In this document: in pieces, positions 31,601 through 33,209 of the stretch
Position numbering within the stretch: the stretch's first letter is position 1
Layout of the letters: the number at the start of each line of letters is the position of its first letter
Source of the DNA: Desulfuromonadaceae bacterium
GTDB taxonomy: Bacteria; Desulfobacterota; Desulfuromonadia; Desulfuromonadales; JAAYDE01
NCBI GenBank assembly: GCA_012512925.1
Contig: JAAZDE010000001.1
Span: forward strand, 1-33,209
Reading direction: 5' to 3'
Length of the DNA: 33,209 nt
Position numbers and translations under genes: made by a program
The notes under the pieces: model-generated
What the model was told of the DNA's origin: nothing
The model's input: the letters and a program-made list of their open reading frames with translations, nothing else
Databases searched by the model: none

Positions 31601-33209
31601 ACAGCCTGCTGGCGATCCGCCTCATCAACACCATCGCCCAGACCTTCGCCGTCGAGATGCCGCTCAAGGCTCTGTTCGAGAATCCCACCCCCGCTTCTTT
31701 ACTGGAAAAAATCGCCGCTTCCGCCAACACGGATTTTCTCCCTCTGAAAAAAAGCGGCCTCAAAGAAGCCCCCCTGTCCTTCGCCCAGACCCGCTTCTGG
31801 TTTCTCGACCGTTTCGAGGGAGAAAGCGGCGGCTACAACATCCCCGCCGCCCTCCGCATCGGCGGCGACCTCGACCTCGGCGCCCTGGAAAAATCCCTGG
31901 GATTTCTGCTCGCCCGCCACGACACCCTGCGCACCGTGTTCCGGGAAAGTTCCAGCGGCGCCATCACCCAGCGGGTCCTCGATCCGGTCCCCTTCGTCCT
32001 CCCCTTGGAAACAGCGGTGGAAAGTGAACTCAGGGAAAAACTGGCCGAGGAATCGAGCCGCCCCTTCGATCTCACCCGCGGGCCGCTCTACCGTTTCCGG
32101 CTTTTCCGGATCGGGACCGGGGATCACGTCCTGTCGATCAATATCCATCATATCGTCTTCGACGGCTGGAGCTTCGGCATCCTTTTCGAGGAGCTCGCTT
32201 CTTGCTACGAGGCGTTCCGCAGCGGGGAAAATCCCCTTCTGCCGGAACCGCCGGCCACCTACCTCGACTATGCCATCTGGCAGCGGCAATGGCTCGACGG
32301 GGTACGACTCGACCGCCACAGCCGCTATTGGAAGGAAAAACTGGCCGGAATCCCGGCCCTGCTTTCCCTCCCCACCGACCGGCCTCGTCCCGAGATCCTC
32401 AGCAGCCATGGCGGCCACGTCCCGGCAACCCTCGGCGTCCCCCTTGCGGAGGCGCTGTCCGGCCTGGCACGCTCGCGGGGAGTCACCCTGTTCATGGCCC
32501 TGGAGACCCTGTGGGCGGTTTTTCTGGCCAAATACAGCGGCATGGAGGATATCGTCGTCGGCACCCCGGTTTCGGGCCGGGTCCGTCCCGAGATCGAAAG
32601 AATCACCGGGCTTTTCGTCAACACCCTGCCGTTGCGCCATGACCTGTCGGGAAATCCGACCTTCGCCGATCTCCTCGCCAAGACCAGGGACACCCTCCTC
32701 GAAGCCGATGCCCACCAGGACCTCCCTTTCGAAAAACTGGTGGAGGAACTGGCGCCGACCCGAAGCACCGGCCATACACCGGTTTTCCAGGCCATGTTCG
32801 TTCTCGGCGAGGAATCCTTCGACACCGTCCGTCTTCCCGGCCTGGAAACGGTGCCCCTCTTTCCCGAATTCGACAGCGCCAAGTTTGACCTGACCCTGAG
32901 CCTCGGCCTTTACGGCGGCCGCCTTGACGGCCACCTCGAATTCAGCAGCGACCTCTTCGATCGGCAGACGGCGGAACGGATGGTGAGGCACTTCGCCCGC
33001 CTCGCTGCCGAAGCGGTTCGCCGGCCGGATACGCCGATCTCGGAGCTGTCCCTGGTCGACGGTGCTGAGCGGCGTTTTGTGGTGGAGGAATGCAACGCCA
33101 CGGCGGCGGATTATCCCCGGGATAAAACCCTCCACCGGCTTTTCGAGGAGCAGGCGGAACGGGTTCCCGGCCAAATCGCCGTGCGCTGCGGCGCGGATCA
33201 GCTCACCTA
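28660..33209 (+). CDS. Nonribosomal peptide synthetase, C-A-PCP-C-A... (3' end cut by window edge)
   Basis: At least 1516 residues of a multimodular NRPS. Order: condensation domain 1 (about 10-430; HHILTDG with His130/His131), adenylation domain 1 (about 450-940; FTSGSTGRPKG, NLYGPTEAT, KTGDLARW, LTASGKIDRK), carrier domain with phosphopantetheine Ser982 (RGGHSLLAI), condensation domain 2 (about 1035-1470; SFAQTRFWFL, HHIVFDG) and the start of a second adenylation domain. Both condensation active sites are intact. By alignment to the GrsA pocket, adenylation domain 1 reads D-A-W-Q-F-G-L-I-D-K; from memory this resembles glutamine-type codes. No epimerase domain is seen in module 1. The N-terminal condensation domain suggests acylation of the first residue or receipt of a chain from another synthetase. 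ATG 28660 is chosen over 28657 for spacing from AGGA. Confidence 0.95.
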   Translation, partial: MKIQPASRFQEKFVLEEKLLAGKPYNNFPIIYEIRGALDADLVERSLRHVMAAHESMRACYRENQGNLYLGIDDDCQPVIEKLAFADRQRAETFMDDFIRKPFDLRMPPPHRLALIQLGEDHFIFLLVVHHILTDGITLEPLMPQWAAAYNALAAGKEPPAIATDSYADYLQSEREFLKSRDIQTDLRFWEEYLGDTPLTVDMPVFKGENSFGGVYFEIPGELRDKIRRFSRHRKSTFFWAVAAAWMTLLFRYSNQPTIAVNYPVNLRPPNFPNLFGPFINNLPLIAEFGGGTTFAGLLERITADRRRCKKHQQCMLADIVAHRRARKLPGGDSMMNVGIAETALRTTYPFELEGLDVRHLEPPGVGMATELLLEYEDRPDAVHCRLAYDGGRYSRWFAERMAHHFTGLLDALIDEPEQPVAAFSLLDEGEKIHLEQWNDTTVPLRDDRFLHRIFEAKAAARPDAPAVCDPAGELTRRELNERANRIAHALIDMGVRPDTPVGLALPRGTGLMTALLGIHKAGGAYLPIDPGHPPERIQGMIADADLRFLVTASDEAIPFSGKILFIDDPALSRQADGNPEVALDYAHLAYVLFTSGSTGRPKGVAIEHRSLINQIHWLQNRFPCGERDVVLQKTPLSFDASVWELFWWMVSGARLALLEPDGEKEPRKILGAMKRWGVTIIQFVPSLLQAVAQSVSAKDDSAFSRLRHLFCGGEPLTGKLIGEVRALPGFSASVHNLYGPTEATIDAAWHTCPDPAPMAIPIGRPVDNTRIHILDGRGSRQPVGIPGELCIAGVQVARGYIGNPELTAANFIPDPFSAGRLYKTGDLARWLPDGTIEFLGRIDQQVKIRGYRIETGEIESVLKQHPAVTEAVVHPYGKEREKRLGAWIAGAAEPCELRLHLAQRLPDYMMPSAFMKIDAFPLTASGKIDRKALPDPEPAPMTVYEAPRNAEEEQLCFLFAKVLDVERIGIHDDFFQRGGHSLLAIRLINTIAQTFAVEMPLKALFENPTPASLLEKIAASANTDFLPLKKSGLKEAPLSFAQTRFWFLDRFEGESGGYNIPAALRIGGDLDLGALEKSLGFLLARHDTLRTVFRESSSGAITQRVLDPVPFVLPLETAVESELREKLAEESSRPFDLTRGPLYRFRLFRIGTGDHVLSINIHHIVFDGWSFGILFEELASCYEAFRSGENPLLPEPPATYLDYAIWQRQWLDGVRLDRHSRYWKEKLAGIPALLSLPTDRPRPEILSSHGGHVPATLGVPLAEALSGLARSRGVTLFMALETLWAVFLAKYSGMEDIVVGTPVSGRVRPEIERITGLFVNTLPLRHDLSGNPTFADLLAKTRDTLLEADAHQDLPFEKLVEELAPTRSTGHTPVFQAMFVLGEESFDTVRLPGLETVPLFPEFDSAKFDLTLSLGLYGGRLDGHLEFSSDLFDRQTAERMVRHFARLAAEAVRRPDTPISELSLVDGAERRFVVEECNATAADYPRDKTLHRLFEEQAERVPGQIAVRCGADQLT

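Overview
The window reads as a chromosomal stretch of a Gram-negative anaerobe of the Desulfuromonadales/Geobacterales type (former delta-proteobacteria). This is an inference from gene content and order: a kdsB-pyrG-kdsA-kdsD lipopolysaccharide operon, an rpsB-tsf-pyrH-frr translation operon, a phoH-pgpH-ybeY-dgkA-corC-lnt envelope operon, a single-chain pyruvate carboxylase and an NtrC-type sigma-54 activator. No tRNA, rRNA, insertion sequence, phage gene or CRISPR array was seen. The first 28 kb is ordinary core genome. The last 4.5 kb is the start of a large nonribosomal peptide synthetase (NRPS) gene, so an accessory locus begins there.

Layout. 1-3903 (minus): kdsB, pyrG, kdsA and kdsD behind one good sigma-70 promoter; PyrG makes the CTP that KdsB uses to activate KDO. 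4045-8385 (minus): a CcdA-type thiol transporter and pyruvate carboxylase. 8553-10670 (minus): the stomatin-like/NfeD pair. 10796-12187 (plus): a sigma-54 response regulator, divergent from nfeD. 12269-15367 (minus): rpsB, tsf, pyrH and frr, with a structured rpsB leader and an internal terminator before tsf. 15700-15975 (plus): a 91-aa protein of unknown function. 16033-22945 (minus): phoH, a PgpH-like HD phosphodiesterase, ybeY, a DgkA-PAP2 fusion, corC and lnt. 23146-24432 (plus): enolase. 24585-26054 (minus): an SDR-DUF2867 protein. 26309-28476 (plus): a CpxR/CpxA-like two-component system. 28660-end (plus): an NRPS with order C-A-PCP-C-A, cut by the window edge.

Two conserved genes are broken by single-base events. 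phoH has a one-base deletion just after its Walker A motif. The CpxA-like kinase has TGA where the second glycine of the G1 ATP-binding box should be. They may be real lesions or sequence errors, and read-level checks would decide. Other points of interest are a 104-nt out-of-phase overlap between pgpH and ybeY, a kinase-phosphatase fusion for lipid phosphate, the lnt stop codon lying inside a convergent gene's terminator, a palindrome over the candidate phoH promoter, and the two-component system placed directly before the NRPS gene. I see no wholly new system; the NRPS locus continuing past the right edge is the best place to look for new chemistry.
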